A DNA stretch of 64,000 bases from Asanoa sp040676615 (GCF_040676615.1 NZ_JBFAPI010000014.1:62001-126000); one strand, 5' to 3'; positions 52,826 to 61,553 are shown, counted from the first letter of the stretch. Numbers and translations: made by a program. The notes: generated from the letters alone by a model not told the origin.

Positions 52826-53524
52826 CTACACGGGATCCGGCGGCCCGGGGTCCTGTGGCGCCGGATACCGCACGGCTGCGGGAAAGCAGCTCAGCAGTGC
52901 GGCGAGCCGCGCAGTATCGCCCGCCACCTCGGTGTCTGCCCGCTCGACGGCGTCGTGCAGCGCCGCACCGGCGAACACCAGATCGCGCAATGTCGCCGCC
53001 TCCGGCACGGTCAGCCACGCATCGGGTTCGGCGTGCTCACCGCGGTCCAACTCGAGGCGCCCGCCCGCAACGGTGATGCGGAACCGGTCGCCCGCGACGT
53101 CCAGCTGGCAGCGCAGCGACAGCTCACCTGCCAGTGCCGGATCGAAGGTGGCGCGCAGGGCGAACAGCAGCGCGTCGACGCTCAGTTCAGCCGCGCCGTC
53201 CTCGGGCAGCGGTGCGCGGCTGCCCCAGTGGGCGAGCGCGCGGAGCACGGGCTCCAGTTCCTGCCCGCGCTCGGTGAGTTCGTACACGGCGGCGGACGCA
53301 GGCGGTCCCAGGCGCCTTCGCCGCACCAGGCCGTCGGCTTCGAGCTCGCGCAACCGCTGCGCGAGGACGTTCTGGCTCATCTGCGGCAGCCCGCGGTGCA
53401 GGTCGGAGTAGCGCTTCGGGCCGAAGACCAGCTCCCGCACGACGAGCAACGCCCACCGCTCGCCGACCGCGTTCAGCGCTCGCGCGATGCCGCAGGGGTC
53501 GTCGAACAGCCGCTTCTTGCTCAT
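52826..53524 (-). CDS. HxlR-family transcriptional regulator with SCP2-like C-terminal domain
   Basis: This 232-residue protein has an HxlR winged helix (PCGIARALNAVGERWALLVVRELVFGPKRYSDLHRGLPQMSQNVLAQRLRELEADGLVRR) and a C-terminal sterol-carrier-like domain (LRCQLDVAGDRFRITVAGGRLEL, DAWLTVPEAATLRDLVFAG). It diverges from hydrolase genes with a palindrome between them, so it probably controls them and itself. Inducer unknown. Confidence 0.88.
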   Translation of the reverse strand: MSKKRLFDDPCGIARALNAVGERWALLVVRELVFGPKRYSDLHRGLPQMSQNVLAQRLRELEADGLVRRRRLGPPASAAVYELTERGQELEPVLRALAHWGSRAPLPEDGAAELSVDALLFALRATFDPALAGELSLRCQLDVAGDRFRITVAGGRLELDRGEHAEPDAWLTVPEAATLRDLVFAGAALHDAVERADTEVAGDTARLAALLSCFPAAVRYPAPQDPGPPDPV

Positions 53525-53557
53525 ACACCCGAGTGTACTTGACCACAGGAGTGAATG

Positions 53558-53572
53558 CTCCTAAATTAGGAG
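53558..53572. promoter_or_regulatory. Palindrome CTCCTAA-A-TTAGGAG (putative HxlR operator)
   Basis: A perfect 7-bp inverted repeat ends 1 bp before the ATG of the hydrolase fragment and 34 bp from the HxlR start. TTGACC lies 28 bp upstream of it. The position suits autoregulation and repression of the divergent gene. Confidence 0.6.
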
Positions 53573-53573
53573 T

Positions 53574-53725
53574 ATGAACACTGTGACCTCCGCCGACGGC
53601 ACCGTCATCGGCTACACACGGCACGGCGACGGCCCCCGGGTGATCCTGGTCGGCGGCGGTCTCGACGACGGAACGGAGAACGCCCCACTCGCCGAGGCGC
53701 TGGCTGCGCACCGTGCTCAACTAAT
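53574..53725 (+). pseudogene. Alpha/beta-hydrolase N-terminal fragment (duplicate)
   Basis: From ATG 53574 the frame reads VTSADGTVIGYTRHGDGPRV and LVGGGLDDGTENAPLAEALA, closely paralogous to the start of the intact hydrolase at 53881. It then breaks after about 48 codons. The promoter palindrome belongs to this broken copy. Confidence 0.65.
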
Positions 53726-53759
53726 CCGTTCGGAACACCGAGAGAAGGAATCGAACCCA

Positions 53760-53840
53760 TGGGAAAGCTCGCGATCGAGACGAGAGGGTTGAAGAAGAGC
53801 TTCGGCAAGACCCACGCGGTCGCCGGTGGGTCGACATGCT
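53760..53840 (+). pseudogene. ABC transporter ATPase N-terminal fragment
   Basis: The frame MGKLAIETRGLKKSFGKTHA matches the first strand of DrrA-type ABC ATPases. The next expected residues, including the Walker A motif, are absent. It sits between the broken and the intact hydrolase copies. Confidence 0.5.
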
Positions 53841-53880
53841 CCGACGGTGACGACCACGCATCGAGAAATGGAGAGAAGCA

Positions 53881-54696
53881 GTGAACGAGATGACACTTCG
53901 TGTGACGTCCGCCGACGGTACGAGGATCGCCTACGACCGGAAAGGCACTGGCCCGGCGGTGATCCTCGTCGGCGGCACCCTAGACGACGGCGCTGAGAAC
54001 GCGCCGCTGGCCCGGCTCCTTGCCAACCATTTCACGGTCTACAATTACGCACGACGCGGCCGGGGCGCCAGCGGCAATACACCGCCGTACGCCGTGGCGC
54101 GGGAGGTGGAAGACCTCGACGCGCTGATTGCGACAGCCGGCGGCTCAGTTCACGTGTACGGCGCCTCATCTGGCGGCGCCCTCGTGCTGGAGGCAGCAGC
54201 GGCAGGTTCGGCGATCGACAAGATCGCGGTGTGGGATGTGCCGTACGCGATCGGGGACGACCTGCGGCCGAGGTTCAACCAGTACATCGCGGACACCCAT
54301 GAGGCATACAAAGCCGGCCGGGACGAGGAGCTCCTGGAACTGTTCGTGAGGCTTACCGGTGGACCCGACGCGGACATCGCGGCTGGCAAACAACACCCGA
54401 ACTGGGCCTCGTCCGTCGCGCTCGCCCACACGCTCGTCAAGGACGCCGTGGTCCTCAATGACTACAAGATCCCCACGAACCGACTTGCCCGCATCACTCA
54501 GTCGGTCCTGGTGACCACCGAGGGTCCGATCACCGAGCCCCAGATGGCGGGCCTCCCGACCGACTTCTTCGACCGCGCCGCGAAAGCGATAGCCGCTGCC
54601 ACCCCCCAGACCGAACGACACACGCTCGACGGGCAGGGACACGTCGTCGCCCCCGAACTCATGGCCCGTGTACTGAAGACGTTCTTCAACCAGTAG
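53881..54696 (+). CDS. Alpha/beta-hydrolase
   Basis: This 271-residue hydrolase has the oxyanion segment ILVGGTLDDG, the nucleophile elbow VYGASSGGALVLEA and the final His in LDGQGHVVAPEL. The loop NYARRGRGASGNT is typical. It starts with GTG 53881; an AGAGAAG lies upstream. A truncated copy of its own first 45 codons lies upstream behind the HxlR operator. Substrate unknown. Confidence 0.83.
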   Translation: MNEMTLRVTSADGTRIAYDRKGTGPAVILVGGTLDDGAENAPLARLLANHFTVYNYARRGRGASGNTPPYAVAREVEDLDALIATAGGSVHVYGASSGGALVLEAAAAGSAIDKIAVWDVPYAIGDDLRPRFNQYIADTHEAYKAGRDEELLELFVRLTGGPDADIAAGKQHPNWASSVALAHTLVKDAVVLNDYKIPTNRLARITQSVLVTTEGPITEPQMAGLPTDFFDRAAKAIAAATPQTERHTLDGQGHVVAPELMARVLKTFFNQ

Positions 54697-55140
54697 CCCG
54701 TCGACTGATCAGGTCGCGACCGTGGGTCGCTTCGGAACGCAGGCCCATCGGCCACGTCAGCATCGGTCGGTGAGCGGCGACTCCTGAGTTCCGGAGTCTC
54801 GCCGCGTGTTGGCGCGAACGCGAACTGCAAGCCTGCGATCCCTTCCCCATGACGGGTGCGCCGATGACGCGGACCTTGCCGCGAGCTCGTCAACTGGGCA
54901 GCCAGCGCACGGACTCACCCCGGGAAGTCGTCAACGACGCCAGCAGCGAACTAAGCCTGCGTGCAGAAAGGCGCCTCCCGGGAGATCAAGCCGCGCTCGC
55001 CCCAGGGTCACCCTGACATCGCTGCCGCGCTGGAGGTCGTCGACCTCGAAGAAGGACCGGCGTCCGTGAACGCGGGCGACATGACCTCTTAAGGTTCCGG
55101 GGTCATGCGGGACAAGATGGGGACACGACAAGGAGAGACG
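54697..55140. other. 444-bp intergenic region
   Basis: No gene is convincingly supported. A short frame (about 54961-55092) reads GHPDIAAALEVVDLEEGPAS but has no recognised family. The segment precedes the VOC-family pseudogene. Confidence 0.35.
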
Positions 55141-55740
55141 ATGAGCGAGCTGACCACCAAGCAGCCGGCTGGCACACCGACCTGGATCGACCTGGGCATC
55201 CCGGATCTCGACCGCGCGATGACCTTCTACGGCGCGTTGTTCGGTTGGGAGTTCGATGTGGGACCGGCGGAGTTCGGCCACTACACCCAGTGCTTGCTAC
55301 GGGGCAGACCCGTCGCGGCCATCAGGCCGAACCCGATCCCGACGCCACGGACTTCTGGTGGAACGTCTACTTCGCGACGGATGACTGTGACGCCGCGGCC
55401 GCCCGAGCGCGGGACACGGGCGGCTCGATCATCACCGGTCCGATGGACGTGCTGGACCAGGGCCGGACGGCGATCATCAAGGACACCACCGGTGCGCAGT
55501 ATGGACTGTGGCAGGCCGGTGCCCACATCGGCTGCGAGATCGTCAACGAGCCGAACGCCCTGCTCCGCAACGACCTGGTCACCGCGGAATCCGGGCCCGC
55601 GCGCGACTTCTACGTCGCGGTCTTCGGCTACACGTTGGATGCCAACCCGGACATGCCCGAGCTCGACTTCACGTTCCTGCGCAGACCGGATGGCCACGAG
55701 ATCGGCGGCATCGCCGGTGACCCAAAGGCCACGAAGTGGC
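55141..55740 (+). pseudogene. VOC (glyoxalase) superfamily protein, frameshifted and truncated
   Basis: From ATG 55141 the frame gives TWIDLGIPDLDRAMTFYGALFGWEF, then a one-base loss near 55333 shifts to DPDATDFWWNVYFATDDCDA and AGAHIGCEIVNEPNALLRNDL. The second VOC module ends early (FTFLRRPDGHEIGGIAGDPKATKW) and joins unrelated sequence. AGGAGAG precedes the start. Intact relatives are about 260 residues. Confidence 0.65.
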
Positions 55741-55849
55741 GTTCACGTGGTCGTCGGTGACCAGGTAGCCGCGGGCGCGGCGTGGTTGGGTGTGGCTCTC
55801 TGCGAGGACGTAGAACTTGCCGGGCGCGTCGAGGTCGAGCCCACCGAAG

Positions 55850-56190
55850 TCATCGCGCCGCCGTACACCAAGATCGACCGCTACCGAGCGACGCTCGACG
55901 CCGGAGGCGACCCGGCGCTCATCGCCGGCTGGATCCGGGAAACCGCAACGATCCGGACCGCCACGCTGGCCAGGATCGGCGTCGCCGACGGACCGCCACA
56001 GCGACTCAACGAAGATCACATCGCCGCGATCGTAGAAGGCCTCGGCGGGCTGCTCGCGATCCTCAAACGGGCGGACCCGCGCGACAAGGCAGAGATCTAC
56101 AGCCGCATCGGACTGCGGGTGAGATACGAGCCTGGCCTAGAAACAATCAAGGCCGAAGTCGTGTCTGACGACTTCGGCCGTGTGCTGTCT
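55850..56190 (+). pseudogene. Serine recombinase C-terminal remnant
   Basis: The readable part (YTKIDRYRATLDAGGDPALIAGWIRETA, EDHIAAIVEGLGGLLAILKRADPRDKAEIYSRIGLRVRYEPG) matches the end of large serine recombinases. The catalytic and zinc-ribbon domains are missing. The open frame runs on through the tRNA-Leu terminator and into the tRNA gene itself, which is a chance reading. It suggests an integrated element once ended here. Confidence 0.55.
56145..56179 (-). terminator. Terminator of tRNA-Leu
   Basis: A perfect 11-bp stem (56151-56161 with 56169-56179) with a 7-nt loop lies 15 bp past the 3' end of the tRNA, and is followed on the minus strand by TTGATTGTTTC. It fits a Rho-independent terminator. 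Confidence 0.75.
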
Positions 56191-56193
56191 GCG

Positions 56194-56277
56194 TGTCCGA
56201 GGGGGGACTTGAACCCCCACGCCCTATACGGGCACTAGCACCTCAAGCTAGCGCGTCTGCCATTCCGCCACCCGGAC
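56194..56277 (-). tRNA. tRNA-Leu (anticodon GAG)
   Basis: The minus strand folds into a class II tRNA. The acceptor stem GTCCGGG pairs with CTCGGAC. The anticodon stem CTAGC/GCTAG encloses TTGAGGT (anticodon GAG). A long variable arm (TGCCCGTATAGGGCGT) and the T-arm GGGGG-TTCAAGT-CCCCC follow. The CCA end is not encoded. It reads codons CUC/CUU. Confidence 0.96.
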
Positions 56278-56395
56278 TTGCGCGCCCAGTTTACCGGGAC
56301 GCACGGGCGCTAACTGTACACGACAGGTTGGGGGGTGCGGCTCGGGGGGCAAAACCGGTCGCGCGCCACATGGGTCTCATCAGAGACTGCCTCGC

Positions 56396-56800
56396 ATGGC
56401 GCTCACCAGGCTTAATCCCGACGGGCTGCATCCCACGCCCGGCTACCACCATGTCACCGTGGCCAGCTCCGCCCGCACGGCCTACCTCGCCGGGCAGTGC
56501 CCGCTCGACGCGGCTGGCGATCTTGTCGGGGACGGAGATACGTACGCCCAAGTGGATCAAGTGGTGGCCAATGCGCTCGCGGCGCTGGCCAGCGTGGGGG
56601 CCGGGCCTACTGACGTCGTGCGGACCGTCATTTATGTGACGGATGCGGCAGATCGGTCTCTTGGTGACATCTGGCGGCGGCTGCTGGAGTCGCCGCTCGC
56701 GCCGGCCTTCACCTCCGCGAGCACCCTGCTGGGGGTGTCCCGGCTCGGCTTTCCCGGACAACTCATCGAGCTCGACGTAACGGCGGTCCTTCCCGACTGA
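56396..56800 (+). CDS. RidA-family (YjgF/YER057c/UK114) protein
   Basis: This 134-residue protein has the RidA fold signatures AYLAGQCPLDAAGDLVG, VVRTVIYVTDAAD and SRLGFPGQLIELDVTAVLPD. RidA proteins deaminate reactive enamine/imine intermediates; the specific Arg-dependent subclass cannot be assigned with certainty. ATG 56396 fits the family N-terminus. It appears monocistronic. Confidence 0.85.
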   Translation: MALTRLNPDGLHPTPGYHHVTVASSARTAYLAGQCPLDAAGDLVGDGDTYAQVDQVVANALAALASVGAGPTDVVRTVIYVTDAADRSLGDIWRRLLESPLAPAFTSASTLLGVSRLGFPGQLIELDVTAVLPD

Positions 56801-57004
56801 CGCTGAGCTAGGGCAGAGGTAGGAAAAGCGGCCGGGTAGTCGAGGAAGCGCTCGCGGCACCAGGCGTGGTGATCGACCGCTCTCGGCGCCAAGATCGTGG
56901 ACCCGTACGTGGGTCGCTGCCTCGCGACCCTATGCGGGTTCACCTCGGCGCCCCATCATTTAGGGACATGACCCCCCAGCCTTGCCCCGGCGCAAGGAGT
57001 TGCG

Positions 57005-57625
57005 ATGTCCGATGACACGGCACTTGGGCAAGAGGCGGCACTGGCGGAGTTCAACGCGCTGCGCACCGAGATCATGGGGCGGCAGGGCAACGCGCAGCAG
57101 CTGCTGTCCATCCAGCTGACGGTTTCCGGGGCGCTCTTCAGCCTTGCGCTGTCGAGCCCGGGTCGGTCGGCGGTGCTGCTGATCCTGCCGCTGATCACCT
57201 TCATGCTCGCGGGGCGCCATGTCGCGCACAGCTACGCCTGCCTGAGCATCGCGACGTATATCAGGACCGAGCTGAGCTCCCGGGTCGTTGGCGGGTTGGG
57301 CTGGGAGGAATGGCTGCGATCGCATCGGGCCAGACCGCGGCGGAATCAGCCGTTCAATCCGTTGTTCATTTCGTTCCCCGGGATCAGCGCGCTGGCGATC
57401 GTGGGCTCGCTGGTCAGTGTGACGCCGTCACACACGTCATTCCTCTACTGGATCGCCTGGCTCGCTGGAGCCGCTCTCACCCTGCTGTCGGCGCGGCTCG
57501 TGCGGAAGGTGCGCCACGACTCGTTCCTGTGGATCGGCCCCACTCTCGACAGACCGACCACCGTCGAACAGGCCGCCCCGCAGCGCGCTACGGGACGGCT
57601 GTTCAGACAACGATCTCGGTCCTGA
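57005..57625 (+). CDS. Four-helix membrane protein of unknown function
   Basis: This 206-residue protein has a soluble N-terminal helix (EFNALRTEIMGRQGNAQQLL), then paired transmembrane segments (LTVSGALFSLALS, VLLILPLITFMLAG), a conserved-looking YIRTELSSRVVGGLGWEEWLR loop, and two further segments (ISALAIVGSLVSV, FLYWIAWLAGAALTLLSA). I recognise it as a recurring actinobacterial hypothetical family. ATG 57005 has AAGGAG upstream. Possibly a sensor or effector; no partner is adjacent. Confidence 0.65.
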   Translation: MSDDTALGQEAALAEFNALRTEIMGRQGNAQQLLSIQLTVSGALFSLALSSPGRSAVLLILPLITFMLAGRHVAHSYACLSIATYIRTELSSRVVGGLGWEEWLRSHRARPRRNQPFNPLFISFPGISALAIVGSLVSVTPSHTSFLYWIAWLAGAALTLLSARLVRKVRHDSFLWIGPTLDRPTTVEQAAPQRATGRLFRQRSRS

Positions 57626-57745
57626 CGCCGGCGTCCAGCCATCGGATGCCGCGGCCACTTGCGCAGGCGCACCGGCGACCGGGTGTACGAGGCGAACACG
57701 CTGCACCGCCACGGGCGACAATCACGCCACTGCCGCGGGCGTCCG

Positions 57746-58171
57746 TCAGTTGAAGAAGGCGTCGATGGGGGCGCGGGCCTCGTCGAACAACGCCGGACCG
57801 TCACGACGGACCTTGTTCGGCGTGGGGGTTCGCGCGAGCGCCTCGAACTGCTCGGCGCTCAGCGCGAACACCACCCGACCCAGACCAGAGCGCTCAATGG
57901 CGTACGCGCACATCTCGCACGGTTCGCAGCTGGTGTACATCGTGGTCCCGGCGGCGGCCGACGCGGAGAGTTCCCGGGCCGCCCACCGGGCCAGCTTGAG
58001 TTCGGGATGAGCGGTGATGTCGCGGTCTTCGGGCACGGTGTTGTGGTCCTCGGCCAGGATCGCCCCGTCCGGCCCGACCAGCAGCGACCCGAATGGCCGT
58101 CCGCCGGCTGCCGGCGCCGCCGCGGCCAGTTCGATCGCGCGGCGCAGATACTGCTCGTCTCGTTGATCCAT
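57746..58171 (-). CDS. Cytidine/deoxycytidylate-deaminase-family nucleoside deaminase
   Basis: This 141-residue zinc deaminase has TAHPELKLAR (zinc His and catalytic Glu, HPE instead of the usual HAE) and SCEPCEMCAYAI (the two zinc Cys). The family includes guanine deaminase and tRNA adenosine deaminases; the HPE variant and Asn-rich HNTVPEDRD loop suggest a small-molecule purine or pyrimidine substrate. It starts at ATG 58171 and is followed by the membrane-protein gene on the opposite strand. Confidence 0.85.
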   Translation of the reverse strand: MDQRDEQYLRRAIELAAAAPAAGGRPFGSLLVGPDGAILAEDHNTVPEDRDITAHPELKLARWAARELSASAAAGTTMYTSCEPCEMCAYAIERSGLGRVVFALSAEQFEALARTPTPNKVRRDGPALFDEARAPIDAFFN

Positions 58172-58180
58172 GGACGTGAG

Positions 58181-58225
58181 GGTAAACAGAAGGTGCCCGG
58201 GTCGCGAGACGACGACCCGGGCACC
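58181..58225 (-). terminator. Terminator of the S15 peptidase gene
   Basis: A perfect 13-bp stem (58192-58204 with 58213-58225, loop of 8) lies 10 bp past the peptidase stop on the minus strand and is followed by TTCTGTTTACC. It is a good Rho-independent-type structure. Confidence 0.75.
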
Positions 58226-58235
58226 TCGAGGGTGC

Positions 58236-60110
58236 TCAGAAGCCGAGCACGGCCTTACCGCCGACGACCGGCAGGCGCAGTTCGCTGCCCTTCGGCGAGA
58301 CGGTCAGTTCGGTGCCGCCGAGCGGCAGCAGCGTGTAGTCCTGGTCGGTGGAGAACACCACGACGCCGAGACGGTGACCGGTCTGGAAGATGTAGTCCTT
58401 CGGCTGCATCGTCCAGGTGAAGTCGTACATCTTGCCCTGCTTGAGTTTTTCGGTGTGTGCCGCGTCCTTGCGGTTCTGCGGGTCCATCCAGCCGCGGGTG
58501 ACCACGGTCGTGCTGGTCGGGCCGTAGTCCACCAGGTACGCGGTCAGGTTGGCGTCCGGGCGGTTCTCGATCGCCATCTGCAGCCGCATCTCGGGACGGC
58601 CGGAGATGCGGACGTTCTGGCCGAGCGCGGGGGACAGGTAGGCGAGCCGGTTCGGGCTGTCCGTGTCCGGGCCGGCCACCAGCGTCGCCGGGGTGATGGT
58701 GCGGCCCTCGTCGACGAAGCCCTGCTCGACCTGGCCCTTCGGCGGCTTGCCGGTGGTCAGCGTGCCGGTCGCGGTCGCGCTGGTCGCCGAGAACTTCAGC
58801 GCCACATCGCGAGCGGCCTGGTCAGGCCAGTTGGCGTACGTCGTGTAATTGCGGTCTTCGCGCTGCACCACGGCCGTCGGCTCGTCCATGATGCCGTTGT
58901 TGACGTTCCACAGCCAGAAGTCGAACCAGCGGTTCTCGGTCTGCTTGTAGGTCCACGTCTGGCCGCTGGGCAGGGTGACGGACGCGCTGTTGCCCGGGCC
59001 GCCGTGGCCGCCCTGGTGGAGCCAGATCTTGCGCGGCACGTCGTTCTTGGCGAGCTCGTCCCACCAGCCGGCGAAGTTCTCGGTCTTGACGTTCCAGTCG
59101 TTGAGTCCGTGAACGACGAAGACGCTGGCCTTCACGTCGCTGGCGTCGCGGTAGTCGCGGTCGGCCCAGAACTTCGAGTAGTCACCGGTGACCCGGTCCT
59201 GCTTCGCGGTGATGTCGGCGAGTTCGTCGACACAGTCGCCCTGGGCGCGGACCTGACCGGCGGTGTACTGGGCCAGGATGTCGAGGTCCTCGCCCTGGAA
59301 CGTGCCCGGGGCGACGACGAGGCCGTTGGCCCGGTAGTAGTCGTACCAGCTGCTGATCGCGGAGACCGGGACGATCGTCTTGAGGCCCTCGACGCCGGTG
59401 GTGGCGACCTGGTTGGGCAGCGTCCCGTTGTAGGAGACGCCGGTCATGCCGACCGCGCCAGTGGTCCAGGTGGCCTCGACCGGGGCGCCGGCGGCGTCGT
59501 ACGCCTTGGCCCGGCCGTTGAGCCAGTCGATGACGGCCTTGGTGCCGAGCGTCTCGGCCTGGTCGCCGCTGGTCGGGCAGCCGTCCGAGTCGGCGGTGCC
59601 GATGCTCATGCCGAGCACCACGGCATAGCCGCGGGGCACGTAGTAGTCGTCGAGCGAGCCGGGCAGGTTGGCCTTGCCCGCCGCGTTCGGGTTGGGCTGC
59701 GGGCCCGAGCGCAGCAGGCTGGCCCGGTCCGAGGCGCCGTTCTGGGGCAGGTCGTCGACCAGCACGCTCGGGTAGGGGACGTCGTCCCAGGTGTCCTTGC
59801 GGTAGGGGCTCTGCTCGAAGATCACCGGCACCTTGAAGCCCTCGGTCGAGGTCTCCAGGGGGCGGGAGATGTCGATCGCGACCCGGTCGCGCTGGCCGTC
59901 GTGATCGGTGTCCACGGGGGCCTCGACGTAGACCCGCTCCTCGATCGCGTCAGCGAGCGAGAAGACCGGCTGGGTCATCCCGTCGGTGACCAAGATGTGT
60001 GGGGACGGGGTCGCGGTCGGTTGGGCCGCAGCCGGTGAGGCGGTCGCGGCCGCGATCAGCGTGCCGGATATCGCGACGCCGAGCAGTGCCAGACTTGAGG
60101 GTCTGCGCAT
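58236..60110 (-). CDS. Secreted S15-family Xaa-Pro dipeptidyl-peptidase
   Basis: This 624-residue exported serine peptidase has a Sec signal peptide (SLALLGVAISGTLIAAATA, cleaved after AAAQ). The catalytic Ser is in GMTGVSYNGTL, the Asp in VVHGLNDWNVK and the His in IWLHQGGHGGPG; a C-terminal jelly-roll domain follows. It removes Xaa-Pro dipeptides from extracellular peptides. ATG 60110 has GGAG upstream and begins the signal peptide; the open frame further upstream is not used. Confidence 0.9.
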   Translation of the reverse strand: MRRPSSLALLGVAISGTLIAAATASPAAAQPTATPSPHILVTDGMTQPVFSLADAIEERVYVEAPVDTDHDGQRDRVAIDISRPLETSTEGFKVPVIFEQSPYRKDTWDDVPYPSVLVDDLPQNGASDRASLLRSGPQPNPNAAGKANLPGSLDDYYVPRGYAVVLGMSIGTADSDGCPTSGDQAETLGTKAVIDWLNGRAKAYDAAGAPVEATWTTGAVGMTGVSYNGTLPNQVATTGVEGLKTIVPVSAISSWYDYYRANGLVVAPGTFQGEDLDILAQYTAGQVRAQGDCVDELADITAKQDRVTGDYSKFWADRDYRDASDVKASVFVVHGLNDWNVKTENFAGWWDELAKNDVPRKIWLHQGGHGGPGNSASVTLPSGQTWTYKQTENRWFDFWLWNVNNGIMDEPTAVVQREDRNYTTYANWPDQAARDVALKFSATSATATGTLTTGKPPKGQVEQGFVDEGRTITPATLVAGPDTDSPNRLAYLSPALGQNVRISGRPEMRLQMAIENRPDANLTAYLVDYGPTSTTVVTRGWMDPQNRKDAAHTEKLKQGKMYDFTWTMQPKDYIFQTGHRLGVVVFSTDQDYTLLPLGGTELTVSPKGSELRLPVVGGKAVLGF

Positions 60111-60302
60111 GAACGTCTCCGTTCGAGAGGGGCGCACCGAGGGGTATCGGTGTGGATGGATCATGATGATCCACTTCCTCAGGCTAAACCCGTTCTCGCG
60201 TTCGTCCCGTCCGGGGTGCGATGAAGATGATCACAGCCAATGTGGACAAGTTGGTATAAATGAGCGCGTCTTCACTGGGCGATCGCCGCGGTCGTTCAGC
60301 AC

Positions 60303-60908
60303 CTAGCCCGCTGAGCTGTGCCGATACCCCCTGATCTCCCCGGTCGACGGGTCGATCAGCATGACCTGGCAGGCCTGTTGGTGAGTGAACGCCCACGGCG
60401 TTCCCTGGACGATCATCAAGGACGACGTCTCACGGACTTTCCGGTCCGCGGTCCGCACCGTCAGCACGGCCTCGACGGGCGCGGCCGGCAGGTCTGGGGC
60501 GCAGCCGACGGTCGCCGTGACGGGGACCGACTTCACGCCGGGCGCGACCGTCGTCGGGCGGCCCGAGCGGAAACGCAGACCGCCCGCATCGCCCGTCACC
60601 TGTTCGACCACGACGGGAACCGGGCCGCTGTTGACGAGCGTGAGGTTTGCCTCCATCGTCAGCGTCAGCCCGTCCGACCGCGCGGTGCCGGCGCTGCCGA
60701 CCAACGCGATGAGTGACACGTCCGCGTCCTGCCTGGCCTGGCGCTGGCTGCTTTCGACGACGTGCGTGACCAGGCCGCCGGCGACCATGGCAAGCACGAT
60801 GCTCGCTGCGATGGTGAGCGTTGTCCGTCGGGATCGGACGGCCGCACGCGCCGGGTCGACGGGCGGCAGGTCGAGATCTAGAACGGGTCCTTCCGGCGGT
60901 ATGCCCAC
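60303..60908 (-). CDS. Membrane-anchored hypothetical protein
   Basis: A 201-residue protein with a cytosolic N-terminus, one transmembrane helix (TLTIAASIVLAMVAGGLVTHVV, residues about 30-51) and an extracellular beta-rich domain (LTLVNSGPVPVVVEQVTGDAGGLRFRSG, VGCAPDLPAAPVEAVLTVRT). Two Cys in the outer part could form a disulfide. No family assigned. GTG 60908 has GAGGG upstream; a TTG at 60911 is alternative. Confidence 0.65.
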   Translation of the reverse strand: MGIPPEGPVLDLDLPPVDPARAAVRSRRTTLTIAASIVLAMVAGGLVTHVVESSQRQARQDADVSLIALVGSAGTARSDGLTLTMEANLTLVNSGPVPVVVEQVTGDAGGLRFRSGRPTTVAPGVKSVPVTATVGCAPDLPAAPVEAVLTVRTADRKVRETSSLMIVQGTPWAFTHQQACQVMLIDPSTGEIRGYRHSSAG

Positions 60909-60982
60909 CAAGCCCTCATTCCACGCCGACGTTTGCCATGACGGCGATGTCTACCAGATGGGTAGCGGCGCGGTGGTCCGGG

Positions 60983-61546
60983 CTATTCGGCCCGCCAGGT
61001 GATGGACAGGCCTTTGCCTACGGCGACGGTGGTCGACCGGCATCGGTCGTCTTCCGCCAGCAACACGAGGAAAGGCGCCACCTCGTCGGGATGGGAGAGC
61101 ACGTTGTCGATGGCCAGCACGCCGCCCGGGCGGAGAACGCGGATCGGGTGCGGCCACCACGACGGGTATTCGGTCCGTTCCGCGTCGAGGAAGAGCAGGT
61201 CGACGCTGCCGGAGGCGAGCGACGCCAGGTGGGCTCCGCCGTCGGCCCGGACCAGGTCGACCTCGACGCCGGCGCGCGACAGGTTCGCGAGGACACCCGG
61301 CCACTCCTGCGTGTCGACGCTGACGACCCGGCCGCCGACCTCGCGGGCCGCCGCGGCCAGCCAGATCGTGGAATAGCCGTTGGACGTGCCGATCTCGACC
61401 ACCCGCCGGGCGCCGGCGATCCGGACCAGCATGGCCAGCAGCGCGGCGGTGTCGGGTTCGAGGTTGCGGCGGCGCAGGAGGCGGTCGGGCTGGGCGGCGT
61501 CGTGCTGGACGCCGTCGGCATAGAGGTCTGCCAGGAACTGGTCCAT
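60983..61546 (-). CDS. Class I O-methyltransferase-like SAM-dependent methyltransferase
   Basis: This 187-residue protein has RRVVEIGTSNGYSTIWLA (SAM motif I), VVSVDTQEWPG and LLFLDAERTEYPSWWP, matching the catechol-type O-methyltransferase fold. The metal Asp/Asn positions (FLDAER, IDNVLSHPD) are retained. It is 7 bp downstream of the Gfo/Idh/MocA gene in one operon, so it may modify the same sugar or cyclitol, or be an O-methyl metabolism enzyme (inference). Confidence 0.82.
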   Translation of the reverse strand: MDQFLADLYADGVQHDAAQPDRLLRRRNLEPDTAALLAMLVRIAGARRVVEIGTSNGYSTIWLAAAAREVGGRVVSVDTQEWPGVLANLSRAGVEVDLVRADGGAHLASLASGSVDLLFLDAERTEYPSWWPHPIRVLRPGGVLAIDNVLSHPDEVAPFLVLLAEDDRCRSTTVAVGKGLSITWRAE

Positions 61547-61553
61547 CCTCACC

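Noticed and set aside
55745..56239. A C-terminal peptide ending CPRGDLNPHALYGH as part of the recombinase
   Set aside because: These codons are the tRNA-Leu terminator and tRNA gene read in the opposite sense, not protein-coding sequence.
58170..60038. A 622-codon plus-strand open frame over the S15 peptidase
   Set aside because: It is the antisense of a clear peptidase with full catalytic triad; the composition (Val/Arg/Gly/Asp-rich) is typical of GC-driven antisense frames.
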